Assembly: GCA_030430125.1 (NCBI GenBank)
Contig: JAUIGA010000032.1
Location: forward strand, 1-15,125
Reading direction: 5' to 3'
Source: Chloroflexia bacterium
Lineage (GTDB): Bacteria > Chloroflexota > Chloroflexia > Thermomicrobiales > UBA6265
DNA: 15,125 bases
Shown: in pieces, positions 14,815-15,125 of the stretch
Numbering within the stretch: the first letter of the stretch is position 1
Layout of the letters: the number at the start of each line of letters is the position of its first letter
The notes under the pieces: model-generated
Told to the model about the DNA's origin: nothing
The model's input: only the letters and a program-made list of their open reading frames with translations
Database searches by the model: none
Program-made: the position numbers and the translations under genes

Positions 14815-15125
14815 CTAGTGCTCCACCCACCAGTTCTCGGCATCCCAGGTTGCCCACTCCCATGTGCTCACGGCGAACCCGTGAAGCTTGTTGGAGTACG
14901 CACTGCCTTCCGAGAACTGCAGGATCGGGAAGGAGATGATATCCTCCCGGATTGCGTTGGCAACATTGCAGAAATTCTCGCGCCGAACCTCAATATCCGG
15001 CGACGAGTTGGCGGCCTCGATCCACTCGCCAACATCGTCGCGAACCCAACGGTAGTAGTTCTCGCCACCGGGGTTGTCGGCGCTGGGGATCTGATCCGGC
15101 GAGTAGGTTCGGTCGATATCGGCGC
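14815..15125 (-). CDS. Extracellular solute-binding protein of a peptide ABC transporter (C-terminal 102 residues)
   Basis: The 5' part lies beyond the window. The visible reverse-strand frame ends at TAG (14817-14815) and resembles the C-terminus of family 5 (DppA/OppA-like) binding proteins: NYYRWVRDDVGEWIEAANSS, then a helix with RENFCNVANAIREDIISFPI, where the subject protein's NFCNVANAI replaces the common YQ-x-x-x-I-x-x-E repeat, and a FPILQFSEGSAYSNKLHGF segment matching the usual P-x-x-L-x-x-x-x-x-x-x-x-x-x-x-v-x-G-f pattern near the end. The tail is tryptophan-rich (STWEWATWDAENWWVEH). These proteins capture the substrate outside the membrane and deliver it to the DppB/DppC permeases encoded next, 109 nt downstream. 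Ligand unknown; the oxidoreductase in the operon hints at an oxidisable amine or amino acid. Confidence 0.88.
   Translation of the reverse strand, partial: ADIDRTYSPDQIPSADNPGGENYYRWVRDDVGEWIEAANSSPDIEVRRENFCNVANAIREDIISFPILQFSEGSAYSNKLHGFAVSTWEWATWDAENWWVEH

Overview
This 15.1-kb window is high-GC bacterial DNA with dense coding, short intergenic gaps and mostly housekeeping genes. Several features point to Chloroflexota, probably a Thermomicrobia-like lineage: a single bifunctional Rel enzyme, an MglA-type GTPase, a peptide ABC transporter paired with a PuuB-like FAD oxidase, and palindromic GC-rich repeats between genes. This placement is an inference from gene content; no rRNA or tRNA is present to confirm it.

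Layout. Positions 1-1239 (minus) hold nearly all of moeA (molybdenum cofactor insertion), whose last codons lie outside the window. A divergent gap of 357 nt separates it from a plus-strand run: the (p)ppGpp synthetase/hydrolase rel (1597-3879); a PfkB-family sugar kinase touching it (3885-4838); a gap with a 145-bp inverted-repeat element; lgt, the prolipoprotein diacylglyceryl transferase (5115-5927); an unrecognised exported protein of about 600 residues (5978-7771); the ribosome-associated GTPase hflX (about 7844-9229); purM of purine synthesis (9287-10375); and an MglA-like small GTPase (10497-11072). A convergent gap rich in palindromes (11073-11323) follows. The minus-strand block from 15125 down to 11324 looks like one operon, in transcription order: an extracellular peptide-binding protein (C-terminal 102 residues only), dppB-like and dppC-like permeases, and a DAO-family FAD oxidoreductase that probably oxidises the amine or amino acid imported by the transporter.

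No CRISPR array, transposase, defence island or biosynthetic cluster was seen. The most noteworthy observations are local: (i) hflX appears to start at a non-canonical ATC codon, with a well-placed Shine-Dalgarno sequence and no ATG, GTG or TTG before a position that would cut conserved sequence; (ii) the binding-protein/dppB junction can fold into a 19-bp two-part hairpin that bulges out the dppB Shine-Dalgarno and pairs its start codon; (iii) the exported 597-residue protein matches no family I recognise and may contain an internal duplication; (iv) several different palindromic elements occupy the intergenic spaces.
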